DNA of 53,012 nt from an uncultured Prevotella sp. (GCA_900543975.1 UQTI01000011.1:1-53012), one strand, 5' to 3'. Counted from the stretch's first letter, positions 15,923 to 25,285 are shown. Program-made: numbers and translations. The notes: generated by a model not told the origin, from the sequence alone.

Positions 15923-16847
15923 GTCTTTCCTCACATTCGGCAACGATGGAGCGCATGGTCTCTTCTGCTGTCAACACCTTGTTTATATAGGCAGCCGACT
16001 GGCCGATCTCCAGTTCGCCGTTCTCGATGTCGCCTTCAAAGATTCCACGTTTTGAGGCAGCAGGGCCAAGGATCTCTCTCAGCTGCTCCTTCGTGACATT
16101 GCCGCTCTGCTCAGCCTCAGCAATGCGGTCGTAGAGAGCGTTGCGCACAAGGCGGGTGGGGGAGAGAGCCTTCAGGCAGAGCATGGTGTCGCCCTCGCCG
16201 CCTTCAATGCACCTCTGCTTGAACGCGTCGCTTGCCGAGCTCTCGGCACACAGCGCAAAGGCAGAGCCTATCTGCACACCCTCAGCACCCATGGCCATGG
16301 CGGCAAGCATCTGTCGGCCTGTGGCAATGCCTCCTGCCGCAATGACGGGAACGGTCACCATGTCGCAGACAGCGGGGATGAGCGACAGGGTGGTGGTCTC
16401 TTCCTTGCCGTTGTGGCCTCCTGCCTCGAAGCCCTCTGCCACGATGGCGTCGACGCCAGCCGCCTCACACTTGGCTGCGAGCTTGCTGCTCGGCACCACA
16501 TGCACCACCGTCATGCCAGCCTCGTGGAGCATGGCGGTGTATTTCTTTGGGCTTCCTGCCGATGTGAACACGATCTTCACGCCCTCGTCGATGAGAATCT
16601 GCATCAGACGGTCGATCTCGGGATACATCAGCGGCACGTTCACGCCCCACGGCTTGTCGGTGGCAGCCTTTAGTTTGGTTATGTGCTCAACGAGCGTTTC
16701 GGGGTGCATGGAGCCGGCGCCGAGCAGTCCGAGACCGCCGGCGTTGCTCACGGCAGCAGCAAGTCGCCATCCGCTGCACCACACCATGCCGCCCTGTATA
16801 ACGGGATGCTCTATCCCGAAGAGCTTTGTTATTCTGTTCTGTTTCAT
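15894..16847 (-). CDS. FabK-like enoyl-ACP reductase / nitronate monooxygenase family
   Basis: A 317-residue FMN-dependent TIM-barrel protein of the 2-nitropropane dioxygenase superfamily. MKQNRITKLFGIEHPVIQGG is the family N-terminus, GGLGLLGAGS the glycine-rich block, AEGFEAGGHNG the conserved His block near the flavin, and PVIAAGGIATGRQMLAAMAMGAEGVQIGS the phosphate-binding end. The C-terminal GIFEGDIENGELEIGQ is typical of Bacteroidota members often named FabK. It probably reduces enoyl-ACP in fatty-acid synthesis; nitronate oxidation is the alternative and sequence alone does not decide. I start at MKQNRITK (16847) because the upstream extension is Lys/Gln/Asn-rich and unconserved. Its 3' end is partly duplicated downstream. 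Confidence 0.88.
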   Translation of the reverse strand: MKQNRITKLFGIEHPVIQGGMVWCSGWRLAAAVSNAGGLGLLGAGSMHPETLVEHITKLKAATDKPWGVNVPLMYPEIDRLMQILIDEGVKIVFTSAGSPKKYTAMLHEAGMTVVHVVPSSKLAAKCEAAGVDAIVAEGFEAGGHNGKEETTTLSLIPAVCDMVTVPVIAAGGIATGRQMLAAMAMGAEGVQIGSAFALCAESSASDAFKQRCIEGGEGDTMLCLKALSPTRLVRNALYDRIAEAEQSGNVTKEQLREILGPAASKRGIFEGDIENGELEIGQSAAYINKVLTAEETMRSIVAECEERRKALLAELL

Positions 16848-16916
16848 AGTGCTTATTGGGTTTTGTGGGTTCTTGTTCTGTTTTTTGTTCTTAGGTCTTT
16901 GCCCTTTGTTCTGTTG

Positions 16917-16976
16917 TAAAAAAAGAGGATGTGTCAAAACGGAATTTTAAAAAACTCCCTTTTTTACACACCCTCT
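16917..16976 (-). terminator. Intrinsic terminator of the M6 protease gene
   Basis: On the minus strand an 11-base stem AGAGGGTGTGT / ACACATCCTCT (one G-U pair), with a loop of about 31 bases, is followed by seven T's (16923-16917). It is placed 122 bases after the protease stop and before the FabK-like gene, so the two are separate transcription units. Confidence 0.75.
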
Positions 16977-17097
16977 TGCTTTTTGTTATAGCGCGTCAGC
17001 TAAGCGCGCCAAGAAAGATTGTCTTACAAAAAATGTTTCCGAAAATATTTCCGGGTATGATCCGAAAAACAATGCTCCGAAAAAGCTCCGAGAGCCT

Positions 17098-19206
17098 TTA
17101 CTTCACAAACTTCTTTCCGTTCATGATGTAAATGCCCTTGGGCAGCGACGAAGCGTCTGTGCCCACATACACGCCGTTGACGGTGAAGATGCGGTTGTCG
17201 GCGGGGCGCACGTTGGCCTTGTCGGTAACCACGTTCTCGATGCCTGTAAGCGTGACGGTCTGTTCGATGAGCAGGTCGTCGAACCACAAGCGGCTCACCT
17301 CGTCCTGAGCTGTGAACGAGAGCTTGAAAGTGCCGTTCAGCGTGGTCTCGATCGTGAACGTGTTCCACTGGCTCTTCTTCATCGTGAACTCTTTCTCCAG
17401 TTTGTCGCCGAGGTTTACCTTGAGCGTTGTTCCCTTGTCGTTGGCGAATGGAGCCACCTTGATGGTGATGGTAGCCTTGTCGCCGTTCAGGGTGAAGGAC
17501 GGCGATGTGAAGGTGGGGTTGTAGTTTTTCTCGCCAAACAGCGCACACTTGTTGCCGCCGAATGCGTGGGCATCAAGACCTAAGGTCCATCCCTTGAGGT
17601 CGGTGTTGAAAGCGCTTTTTGTCTGTGAGCCCCATGCTCCCATTCCGCCGCTTCCCTTACACTTGTCGAAGCTCTCGTGCATCACGGTCTCCGTCTTTGT
17701 TGTAGGCTCTGCGGGCTTGGTGTTTGAAAGGAACATGAACGACACTGTTCCGTCGCTGTTGCGCTTGATGTCGGTGAGGCCGTGGTTCAGCATGAAGGTG
17801 CCGTCGGTGTTCTGGTTATAGAGGAACGGCTTGGGCGATGAGGTGTAGACGAATCTGTTGCGTGAGCCGTAGGGGAAGCAGTCGCCCTGCTCGGTGTATT
17901 TGCTCAAGGTGCCGTCGGCAGGCGCAATGGTGCAACGCTGGTGGCCGGGATCGTCGTTAGGCTTGTTCATGTTCCACACGTCCTCGTCATAGTCGACATG
18001 CGTGATGAGCAGACCGCTGCCGGAAAGCGCTGCGTCCCAGCCTGTGCGCTGGCGGTTCTCCATGATGTAGAACTCGTTTCTGTGGGCGTCGTTATACATG
18101 ATGTAAGCGTTGCCGCCCTGCGATGTGGGCTTCACGTTGTCTATCTGCTTGTCTTCAGAGCCCAGCTCTACGGGTGTGAGCCATCCTGCCACCCATTTCT
18201 CGTAGGCTGTGTAGTTGGCAGGGCGGAAAGAGTTTTCGTTGTAGCTGCCTGAGCTCATGATGTCCCATGATCCCATGCCGTAAGCGCCAGAATAGTCGAC
18301 ATCGTAATAGTCGGGGAAGCCGAGACAATGAGAGAACTCATGGCAGATTGTTCCAATGCCGCTTATGAGGTTGGCGTTGGGGTTGTTGTCCTTGATCTGG
18401 TCAATCTCGTTGCTGCAGGCGTATTGTTTCAGCTTTTTGCCGTCGTATGTGGCGAAAGCTGTGGTTCTGCGGCTGGCGTGTGGCCAAATAGAACTCTTGT
18501 CGGTGCTGGTGGCCTGTCCGTAGCCAGCGTAGATAACATAGACGAGGTCAACGTCGCCGCTGTTGTACCAGTCATATTTTGCCATGTTTACACCTTTGTT
18601 ATGTGCTTGCTTAAGACACTCGTTCACCACATCAACGGTCTTTTCCTCGTAGTTGTTGCCATAATATTCATAGTTGGAAGGCATCATGTAAGGGCCTTTC
18701 ACGTCGAAGGTGAGGTCGAAGCGTCCGTCGCTCTGGGCGAGGAAATAGTCTTTCACGCTGCCCACAAATCCGTCGCTGGTGCTGAATCCCTTTTTGTTCA
18801 TCATGTCGGTGTAGAACGCTTTGTCGTGGCCGTCCTTAAACTTCTTGTTAGGGAACTCGGCAAGGAGAATGAGGCAACGTTTGCTGCCAAAAAACTTGTT
18901 GCCCACGCCAGCCACGCGCTTGGGGCTTGTGTGGGAGATGGCGCTGAACTTGGCGCGGCGCTTGCTTGCCTTTTTCTTGAAGGTGTCGGCCGATGTGAGC
19001 GAGTAGGTGCCGTCTTCGTTGGCCATGTAGATGTTGCCTTCCTTGTCTTCGTAGAAGTTGACGGTCTCGTCGCCCTTAAGCTGTGCATAGACCGTTGTTC
19101 CGTCTTCGAGTGTGATGTTGTGCCATATTCCCGGAAGGGCGGGCACGGCGAATGTCATGATAGATGTCAGCAAAAAGAGCGACATCAGCAGGATTGTTTT
19201 TTTCAT
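17098..19206 (-). CDS. Secreted M6-family metalloprotease with T9SS-like tail
   Basis: A 702-residue zinc protease related to immune inhibitor A. Signal peptide at 1-20 (KKTILLMSLFLLTSIMTFAV). The catalytic motif HEFSHCLGFPD (H289, E290, H293, D299) fits HExxHxxGxxD, with a downstream GSWDIMSSG Met-turn. About 520-655 is a jelly-roll (MAM/choice-of-anchor-like) domain. The last 40 residues, GIENV...NRIFTVNGVYVGTD...LPKGIYIMNGKKFVK, have the form of a type IX secretion C-terminal signal in Prevotella, so surface display or release is likely; the T9SS plug gene at 44905 supports this. Probable substrates are host or dietary proteins, which is inference. A divergent promoter pair serves it and the OPT gene. 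Confidence 0.92.
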   Translation of the reverse strand: MKKTILLMSLFLLTSIMTFAVPALPGIWHNITLEDGTTVYAQLKGDETVNFYEDKEGNIYMANEDGTYSLTSADTFKKKASKRRAKFSAISHTSPKRVAGVGNKFFGSKRCLILLAEFPNKKFKDGHDKAFYTDMMNKKGFSTSDGFVGSVKDYFLAQSDGRFDLTFDVKGPYMMPSNYEYYGNNYEEKTVDVVNECLKQAHNKGVNMAKYDWYNSGDVDLVYVIYAGYGQATSTDKSSIWPHASRRTTAFATYDGKKLKQYACSNEIDQIKDNNPNANLISGIGTICHEFSHCLGFPDYYDVDYSGAYGMGSWDIMSSGSYNENSFRPANYTAYEKWVAGWLTPVELGSEDKQIDNVKPTSQGGNAYIMYNDAHRNEFYIMENRQRTGWDAALSGSGLLITHVDYDEDVWNMNKPNDDPGHQRCTIAPADGTLSKYTEQGDCFPYGSRNRFVYTSSPKPFLYNQNTDGTFMLNHGLTDIKRNSDGTVSFMFLSNTKPAEPTTKTETVMHESFDKCKGSGGMGAWGSQTKSAFNTDLKGWTLGLDAHAFGGNKCALFGEKNYNPTFTSPSFTLNGDKATITIKVAPFANDKGTTLKVNLGDKLEKEFTMKKSQWNTFTIETTLNGTFKLSFTAQDEVSRLWFDDLLIEQTVTLTGIENVVTDKANVRPADNRIFTVNGVYVGTDASSLPKGIYIMNGKKFVK

Positions 19207-19420
19207 TTCTGTTTCTTACGCTGTATTTTTGTTCTTTTTTTATCTTGTTCCTTTATCTTGCTTCTTTATCTTGCTTCTTTTTTTTATCGTTTCTCTTCCT
19301 TCCCTCTTCCATTTTTTTTCTTTCTTCTCCTCTCTTTCCTTTTTTCCTCTCTTTCTTTTCCTCTTTTTCCTTCTTTATTTTCAAAGGCCTTTTCATCTTT
19401 TACAAAAGGTCTTTTAAAAT
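19207..19420 (-). other. Homopurine 5' leader of the M6 protease mRNA
   Basis: Almost every base here is C or T on the plus strand, so the predicted mRNA leader (promoter at 19462) carries about 180 bases of nearly pure A/G. Repeats such as TATCTTGCTTCTT appear on the plus strand. It contains no coding sequence; ORFs through it are low-complexity F/S/L strings. It may keep the leader unstructured or form triplex DNA. Confidence 0.6.
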
Positions 19421-19461
19421 TTTTGTTTTAGTAAATTATCCTTGTACACCAAAACAACTTG

Positions 19462-19491
19462 CAAAATTACAGATTTATTCGCATGTGGCAA
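19462..19491 (-). promoter_or_regulatory. Promoter of the M6 protease gene
   Basis: The minus strand carries TAATTTTG (19469-19462) with TTG at 19491-19489, a 19-base spacer. The start would be near 19456, giving a leader of about 250 bases. It lies back to back with the OPT promoter. Confidence 0.6.
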
Positions 19492-19537
19492 TGATTTGTA
19501 AATTTAATTCAGTTTTTTTAATTTATTTCGTTATAAT

Positions 19538-19569
19538 TTTGAATATAACACAAACATTCAGTAATTTTG
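19538..19569 (+). promoter_or_regulatory. Promoter of the OPT transporter gene
   Basis: TTTG (19538-19541), a 20-base spacer and TAATTTTG (19562-19569) match the consensus exactly. The predicted leader to the OPT start is about 255 bases and is rich in GCTTTT/CTCTTTG iterations (19620-19765) without any gene. Confidence 0.7.
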
Positions 19570-19833
19570 CAGAATGGAACTTATTAAGGAAAGAGATTTT
19601 TAAGTGAAGAGTGAAGAATTCAATGGCTAAGGCTGTTTGTGGCTGATGCTTTGTTTTGGCGCTTTTTTCGTCCTTTTGGGGCTTTGCTTATGCTTTTTAT
19701 GGCATTCTCTGCTTTTAAGCTCTTTGCTTTAGTGGCAGCTCTTTGCTTTTTAGCTTTTGCTGTAACCGTTAACTTTTTGAACGACGCATTTGAGGGAAAA
19801 TCACAACAATAATAAAAATAAGATTACAAAAAA

Positions 19834-21825
19834 ATGGAAGAAAAAGAGAAAGAGGTAGTACAGCTACCCGAAAACGCCTTCAGAGAGCTGAAAGAGGGCG
19901 AGGAATACCAGCCGCTGATGAGCGGACGTAAGGTGTACCCCGAAGTGAATTTCTGGTCCGTGACATGGGGCGTGCTCATGGCCATGGTGTTTTCAGCAGC
20001 TGCCGCCTACCTGGGCTTGAAGGTGGGTCAGGTGTTTGAGGCCGCCATCCCGATAGCCATCATTGCTGTGGGCGTGTCAACAGCGGCTAAGCGCAACAAG
20101 GCGCTCGGCGAGAACGTCATCATTCAGAGCATCGGTGCCTGCTCGGGAGCCGTGGTGGCAGGTGCCATCTTCACGTTGCCCGCCATCTACATCTTGCAGG
20201 CTAAATATCCCGAGATGAGCGCTTCGTTCATCAAGGTGTTTATCTCGTCGCTGCTTGGCGGCGTGTTGGGCATCTTGTTCCTCATCCCGTTCCGTAAATA
20301 TTTCGTGAGCGACATGCACGGCAAGTATCCTTTCCCCGAGGCCACAGCCACAACGCAGGTGCTCGTGAGCGGAGAGAAGGGCGGCAGCCAGGCTAAGCCG
20401 CTGCTCGTTGCCGGACTGATAGGCGGTCTTTACGACTTCTTTGTGGCAACCTTTGGCTGGTGGAACGAAAACTTCACCACGCGCGTGGTGTCGTGGGGAC
20501 AGAGCCTTGCCGACCACGCCAAGGTGGTGTTTAAGGTGAACACTGGAGCTGCCGTGTTTGGTCTGGGCTACATCGTAGGTCTCAAATATGCCTTCATCAT
20601 CTGTCTTGGCTCGTTTGCCGTGTGGTGGCTGCTGGTGCCAGGAATGTCTATCGTGTTTCATGACACCGTGCTTAACGCTTGGAGCCCGGAGATCACAAAG
20701 ACCGTGGGAGCAATGTCGGCAGAGGAGATTTTCAGATATTACGGCAAGAGCATAGGCATCGGCGGCATTGCCATGGCAGGAATTATCGGCATCATCAAGT
20801 CGTGGGGCATCATACGCAGCGCCGTGGGACTGGCTGCCAAGGAGATGAAAGGCGGCAGCTCTGCCAGCAAGGAGCAGCTGCGCACCCAGCGCGACATCTC
20901 GTTCAAGATCATAGCCGTCGGTTCCATCGTCACCATCATCGTGACGTTCCTGTTCTTCTGGTTCGGCGTGATGGAGGGCAACCTCCTGTTTGCCATTGTC
21001 GGCATTCTGCTCGTAACCGTCATTGCCTTCCTCTTCACCACCGTGGCGGCAAACGCCATTGCCATCGTGGGCAGCAACCCCGTGTCGGGAATGACGCTCA
21101 TGACCCTCATCCTCGCTTCTGTCGTTATGGTGGCCGTTGGCTTGAAAGGCACGGGCGGCATGGTGGCAGCCCTCATCATGGGTGGCGTGGTCTGCACGGC
21201 CCTGTCGATGGCGGGCAGCTTCGTTACCGACCTCAAGATCGGCTATTGGCTCGGCACAACCCCTGCCAAGCAGGAGACATGGAAATTTCTCGGCACCCTG
21301 GTGTCGGCAGCTACCGTTGGCGGCGTCATGATTCTGCTCAACGAGACCTACGGCTTCGCAAGCGGCAGCCTGGCTGCTCCACAGGCCAACGCCATGGCAG
21401 CCGTTATTGACCCTCTGATGAACGGTGTGGGTGCTCCCTGGGTGCTCTACGGCGTGGGCGCTCTCATAGCCATTGTGCTCACCTGGGCTGGCGTTCCTGC
21501 TTTGGCGTTTGCCCTCGGCATGTTCATTCCGCTGGAGCTTAACACCCCGCTGCTCGTGGGCGGCATCGTCAACTGGTATGTGACCTCACGCTCTAAGGAC
21601 GCAAAGATAAACAGCGAGCGCGGCGAGAAAGGCACGCTCCTTGCCAGCGGCTTCATTGCCGGCGGTGCGCTGATGGGTGTTCTGAGTGCTCTGCTGCGCT
21701 TCGGCGGCTTGAATCTCGTCGACGAGAATTGGTTGGCCAACCCGCTGTCGGAGCTGTGCTCGCTCGGAGCTTACATTCTGCTCATCCTCTATTTTGTTTA
21801 TGCTACAAAGGTGAAGAAGGCATAA
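19834..21825 (+). CDS. OPT family oligopeptide transporter
   Basis: A 663-residue inner-membrane transporter of the OPT/YSL superfamily, which takes up small peptides or metal chelates with protons. The N-terminal block VNFWSVTWGVLMAMVFSAAAAYLGLKVGQVFEAAIPIAI and then GENVIIQSIGACSG are diagnostic. Other conserved segments are KYPFPEATATTQVLVSGE and FVTDLKIGYWLGTTPAKQE. About 14-16 hydrophobic segments span the chain. It has its own promoter, divergent from the M6 protease, so secreted proteolysis and peptide uptake may be linked; that is inference from position only. A dispersed-repeat hairpin follows at 21902. Confidence 0.95.
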   Translation: MEEKEKEVVQLPENAFRELKEGEEYQPLMSGRKVYPEVNFWSVTWGVLMAMVFSAAAAYLGLKVGQVFEAAIPIAIIAVGVSTAAKRNKALGENVIIQSIGACSGAVVAGAIFTLPAIYILQAKYPEMSASFIKVFISSLLGGVLGILFLIPFRKYFVSDMHGKYPFPEATATTQVLVSGEKGGSQAKPLLVAGLIGGLYDFFVATFGWWNENFTTRVVSWGQSLADHAKVVFKVNTGAAVFGLGYIVGLKYAFIICLGSFAVWWLLVPGMSIVFHDTVLNAWSPEITKTVGAMSAEEIFRYYGKSIGIGGIAMAGIIGIIKSWGIIRSAVGLAAKEMKGGSSASKEQLRTQRDISFKIIAVGSIVTIIVTFLFFWFGVMEGNLLFAIVGILLVTVIAFLFTTVAANAIAIVGSNPVSGMTLMTLILASVVMVAVGLKGTGGMVAALIMGGVVCTALSMAGSFVTDLKIGYWLGTTPAKQETWKFLGTLVSAATVGGVMILLNETYGFASGSLAAPQANAMAAVIDPLMNGVGAPWVLYGVGALIAIVLTWAGVPALAFALGMFIPLELNTPLLVGGIVNWYVTSRSKDAKINSERGEKGTLLASGFIAGGALMGVLSALLRFGGLNLVDENWLANPLSELCSLGAYILLILYFVYATKVKKA

Positions 21826-21901
21826 GCCCTGTCAAAAAAGCCTGCCTGGCCCTTGCTTTATAGGCTCTTAATGGCAAAAAAGTGGGCTGCAACTCTTACC
21901 G

Positions 21902-21971
21902 ATAGAGACAACAGAAACGATGTCTTTCACATTCATGAGTGTTGAAGACGTGTCGTTCCCGTTGTCTCTAT
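21902..21971 (+). terminator. Dispersed-repeat hairpin downstream of the OPT gene
   Basis: A perfect 11-base stem ATAGAGACAAC / GTTGTCTCTAT (21902-21912 and 21961-21971) continues inward as an imperfect stem. The right flank ATTCTTGTTTTGCCGAT is shared with the hairpin at 10925. It is the fourth member of the 28-bp repeat family, here diverged. Between it and the nrdD promoter I see no other feature. Confidence 0.6.
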
Positions 21972-22134
21972 TCTTGTTTTGCCGATGCCCCGTTTTTTGT
22001 CTGCCGGGCATCTTGTTTCCGTAAAAATTTTCTTTTCTTCAAGGTTTGGGGTTTAAGCATTTCAATATCAAACCATTAGGGCATTATAAAAAAAACGGTG
22101 CCAAAAATAAGTTGAAAAATTAACCGTTTATATT

Positions 22135-22164
22135 TTTGGAATATCGAAAATAGTGCTATCTTTG
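22135..22164 (+). promoter_or_regulatory. Promoter of nrdD-nrdG
   Basis: TTTG (22135-22138), an 18-base spacer and TATCTTTG (22157-22164). The leader to nrdD is about 170 bases, AT-rich, with a small hairpin CTTTGTT-CGTA-AGCAAAG (about 22202-22219). I see no NrdR box or cobalamin riboswitch. Confidence 0.6.
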
Positions 22165-22338
22165 CAGTCGAAAAATCTCTCCTTTTGGTAAACAATTTTT
22201 CTTTGTTCGTAAGCAAAGTTTTCTAAAATGGAAAACTTTTTGCTTTTGCGAAAAACGTAAGTTGTTGATAATGAGGAGATGTTGCTTTAAAAACGGAAAA
22301 CTTTTAAATTAAATAATCAAAAATAAATTAAACTGACA

Positions 22339-24444
22339 ATGGAAATGCAGGACTTTACTATTACCAAACGTGACGGCTCAAAGGACCGCTTCTCGCTTGA
22401 CAAAATAATGAACGCCATAATCAAGGCTTTTGACAGCGTGGGACAGGCCGTGGACCTTGGAACAGTATCGAAAATTATCAGCCATATTGACATTCACGAG
22501 GGCATTAAGGTGGAAGACATTCAGAACCAGGTGGAAGAGGGTCTGATGCGAGAGGGTCACTATAAGGTGGCAAAATCGTTCATGCTCTACCGCCAGCAGC
22601 ACACCGAGGATCGTGAGACAATACAGAAACTGCAATTCCTTACCGACTATATGGAGGCTACCAATGCTGCCACAGGCTCAAAGTATGATGCCAACGCCAA
22701 CGTGGAGCATAAGAACATCGCCACGCTCATTGGCGAGCTGCCCAAGTCGAGCTTCATCCGCCTTAACCGCCGCCTGCTCACCGACCGCATAAAGAAGATG
22801 TATGGCAAGGCGCTGGCAGACGAGTATATTGACATGCTGACTCACCATTTCATCTACAAGAACGATGAGACCAGCCTTGCCAACTATTGTGCTTCTATAA
22901 CGATGTATCCATGGCTTATAGGTGGAACGACATCTATCGGCGGCAACTCTACTGCTCCCACCAACCTCAAGTCGTTCTGCGGCGGCTTCATCAACATGGT
23001 GTTCATGGTGAGCAGCATGCTGTCGGGTGCGTGCGCCACACCCGAGTTCCTGATGTACATGAACTATTTCATCGGCAAGGAGTTTGGCATCGACTACTAT
23101 CAGCATGCTGATAAGGTGATAGACCTCTCGCTTAAGCAGCGCACCATCGACAAGGTCATCACCGATTGCTTCGAGCAGATTGTCTATTCGCTCAACCAGC
23201 CTACAGGCGCACGCAACTATCAGGCTGTGTTCTGGAACATCTCTTATTATGACAAATATTATTTTGAGTCGCTGTTCGAAAACTTCTATTTCCCTGACGG
23301 ATCACAGCCCGACTGGGGCGGCCTCTCGTGGTTGCAGAAACGCTTCATGAAGTGGTTCAACGAGGAGCGCACAAAGACAATGCTCACCTTCCCCGTGGAG
23401 ACCATGGCCATGCTGACAAAGGATGGCGACTGCGTGGACACCGATTGGGCCGACTTTGCTGCGGAGATGTATTCGGAGGGCCACAGCTTCTTCACATACC
23501 TCAGCGACAACGCCGACTCGCTCAGCTCTTGCTGCCGTCTGCGCAACGAGATCCAGGACAACGGCTTCAGCTACACACTCGGTGCCGGCGGCGTGAGCAC
23601 AGGCTCAAAGAGTGTGCTCACCATAAACCTCAACCGCTGCATTCAGTATGCGGTTAACCACAAGAAAGACTATAAGGAGTTCCTCGCCCATGTGATAGAC
23701 CTCTGCCACAAGGTGCAGATGGCTTATAACGAGAACCTGAAAGACCTTCAGGCTCATGGCATGCTGCCGCTGTTTGATGCCGGTTACATCAACATCTCGC
23801 GCCAGTATCTGACCATCGGAATTAACGGTCTGGTTGAGGCTGCCGAGTTTATGGGCTACAAGATCAATCCTAACGACGAGTATCTGCATTTTGTGCAAGG
23901 CATCTTGGGTCTTGTGGAGGAATATAACAAGAAATATCGCTCAAAGGACGTGATGTTCAACTGTGAGATGATTCCTGCAGAGAACGTGGGTGTGAAGCAT
24001 GCCAAGTGGGATCGCGAGGACGGCTATTTCGTGCCGCGCGACTGCTACAACTCTTATTTCTATGTTGTTGAGGACGACAGCCTGAACGTTATAGACAAGT
24101 TTAAGTTGCATGGCGCACCTTACATCGAGCACCTCACAGGTGGCTCGGCTCTGCACATGAACCTCTCGGAGCACCTCTCCAAGGCACAGTATCGCCACCT
24201 CTTCTGCGTGGCTGCAAAGGAAGGATGCAATTATTTCACTTATAACATCCCCAACACCATCTGCAACGATTGCGGACACATAGACAAGCGTTATCTGCAC
24301 AAGTGTCCTAAATGTCAGTCGGAGAATGTCGACTACATGACCCGCATCATCGGCTATCTGAAGCGCGTAAGCAATTTCTCTATGCCGCGTCAGGCCGAGG
24401 CACACCGCCGCTTCTATGCCGGTCAGGGAAAGTTGGGAGAGTAA
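22339..24444 (+). CDS. nrdD: Anaerobic ribonucleoside-triphosphate reductase
   Basis: A 701-residue class III ribonucleotide reductase that makes dNTPs without oxygen using a glycyl radical. The N-terminal ATP-cone (about 5-95, ITKRDGSKDRFSLDKIMNAI) provides allosteric control. The barrel domain follows with conserved GGTTSIGGNSTAPTN and SSCCRLRNE. The C-terminal zinc site has C642, C645, C656 and C659 (CNDC and CPKC). The radical glycine is G672 in RIIGYLKRVSNFS. Length and all key residues are normal. nrdG follows after 243 bases that are mostly tandem repeat. This marks an anaerobic lifestyle. Confidence 0.98.
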   Translation: MEMQDFTITKRDGSKDRFSLDKIMNAIIKAFDSVGQAVDLGTVSKIISHIDIHEGIKVEDIQNQVEEGLMREGHYKVAKSFMLYRQQHTEDRETIQKLQFLTDYMEATNAATGSKYDANANVEHKNIATLIGELPKSSFIRLNRRLLTDRIKKMYGKALADEYIDMLTHHFIYKNDETSLANYCASITMYPWLIGGTTSIGGNSTAPTNLKSFCGGFINMVFMVSSMLSGACATPEFLMYMNYFIGKEFGIDYYQHADKVIDLSLKQRTIDKVITDCFEQIVYSLNQPTGARNYQAVFWNISYYDKYYFESLFENFYFPDGSQPDWGGLSWLQKRFMKWFNEERTKTMLTFPVETMAMLTKDGDCVDTDWADFAAEMYSEGHSFFTYLSDNADSLSSCCRLRNEIQDNGFSYTLGAGGVSTGSKSVLTINLNRCIQYAVNHKKDYKEFLAHVIDLCHKVQMAYNENLKDLQAHGMLPLFDAGYINISRQYLTIGINGLVEAAEFMGYKINPNDEYLHFVQGILGLVEEYNKKYRSKDVMFNCEMIPAENVGVKHAKWDREDGYFVPRDCYNSYFYVVEDDSLNVIDKFKLHGAPYIEHLTGGSALHMNLSEHLSKAQYRHLFCVAAKEGCNYFTYNIPNTICNDCGHIDKRYLHKCPKCQSENVDYMTRIIGYLKRVSNFSMPRQAEAHRRFYAGQGKLGE

Positions 24445-24491
24445 GAATTTTAATATTTGAAATTTTAAGAGAAGAACCTTTGGGGTAAACG

Positions 24492-24642
24492 CTTTGAAAG
24501 GGCCGATTGCTTTGAAAGGCTGATTGCTTGAAAAGGCTGATTGCTTGAAAAGGCTGATTGCTTGAAAAGGCTCATTGCTTGAAAAGAGCAATTGCTTGAA
24601 AGGCTGATTGCTTTGAAAGGCCAATTGCTTGAAAGGTTCAAT
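24492..24642 (+). repeat. Nine-unit 17-bp tandem array between nrdD and nrdG
   Basis: Nine units of 16-18 bases with consensus CTTGAAAAGGCTGATTG start 47 bases after the nrdD stop. Central units are identical; outer ones diverge. Both genes are needed in fixed ratio, so this transcribed spacer could affect coupling or mRNA processing, but no function is shown by the sequence. It is not CRISPR: there are no unique spacers. Confidence 0.85.
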
Positions 24643-24687
24643 CTCTTTAAAAACAAGTCTTTAAAAAAGAGGAAGGATTAGAAAATA

Positions 24688-25155
24688 ATGCTTAAATATG
24701 TAAATACCGACATCGTCTTTCAGGAGATTCCTGACGAGGTGACCCTCGCCATCAACATCTCCAATTGTCCGTGTCGTTGTCCCGGTTGCCACAGCAAGTA
24801 TCTGTGGGATGACATTGGTGAACCGCTCACCATGCACGCCATCGACGGGTTCGTGAAGCGTTACGGTCGCGACATAACATGCATCTGTCTTATGGGCGGC
24901 GATTCGGAGCACGATTGTGTGAGCAAGATTGCCGAATACATTCACGAGCATTATCCTTATTATAAAGTGGGATGGTACACTGGTCGCACAAAGGTGACGG
25001 GGGATGTGGACAAGGAAGGGTTCGACTACATCAAGGTTGGCCCTTACATCAGTCATCTGGGTGGATTGAAAGACCGCACCACCAACCAGCGCCTCTACCG
25101 TAAGGCAGCCAATGGCGAGTTTGAAGACATCACCTCGCGCTTCTGGCGAAGATAA
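24688..25155 (+). CDS. nrdG: Anaerobic ribonucleotide reductase activating protein
   Basis: A 155-residue radical-SAM activase that installs the glycyl radical on NrdD. The cluster motif CxxxCxxC is seen in NCPCRCPGCHS (residues 27-34), in the short N-terminal form typical of NrdG. LMGGDSEHD is the SAM-binding GGE-like motif, and KVGPYISHLGGLKD with NQRLYR closes the domain. It follows nrdD on the same strand beyond the 17-bp array. A terminator lies at 25286. Confidence 0.97.
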   Translation: MLKYVNTDIVFQEIPDEVTLAINISNCPCRCPGCHSKYLWDDIGEPLTMHAIDGFVKRYGRDITCICLMGGDSEHDCVSKIAEYIHEHYPYYKVGWYTGRTKVTGDVDKEGFDYIKVGPYISHLGGLKDRTTNQRLYRKAANGEFEDITSRFWRR

Positions 25156-25246
25156 TTCGAATTTTGAATTTTGAATTTTGAGTTTTGAATTGTCGGCTTC
25201 GCCGATTTTGAATTATTCAATTTTGAATTATTCAGTTTTGAATTTT
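25156..25246. repeat. AT-rich AATTCAAAA/TTTTGAATT repeat cluster, third copy
   Basis: It begins at the nrdG stop. TTTTGAATT iterations flank the hairpin TCGGC-TTC-GCCGA at 25193-25205. Same architecture as the clusters at 549 and 4082. Confidence 0.8.
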
Positions 25247-25285
25247 CGCTGATGCGGCGCTCTGGGTGACGCTGATAAAAAATAT

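Noticed and set aside
19112..19607. F/S/L-rich frames that look like membrane proteins
   Set aside because: They are translations of a homopyrimidine tract, not true hydrophobic helices.
22165..22338. Cobalamin riboswitch ahead of nrdD
   Set aside because: The leader is too short and AT-rich and lacks the conserved B12-box; only a small hairpin is visible.
24492..24642. CRISPR array
   Set aside because: Units of about 17 bp are contiguous, with no unique spacers and no cas genes. The same holds for the arrays at 13945, 25332, 26229, 33261 and 44819.
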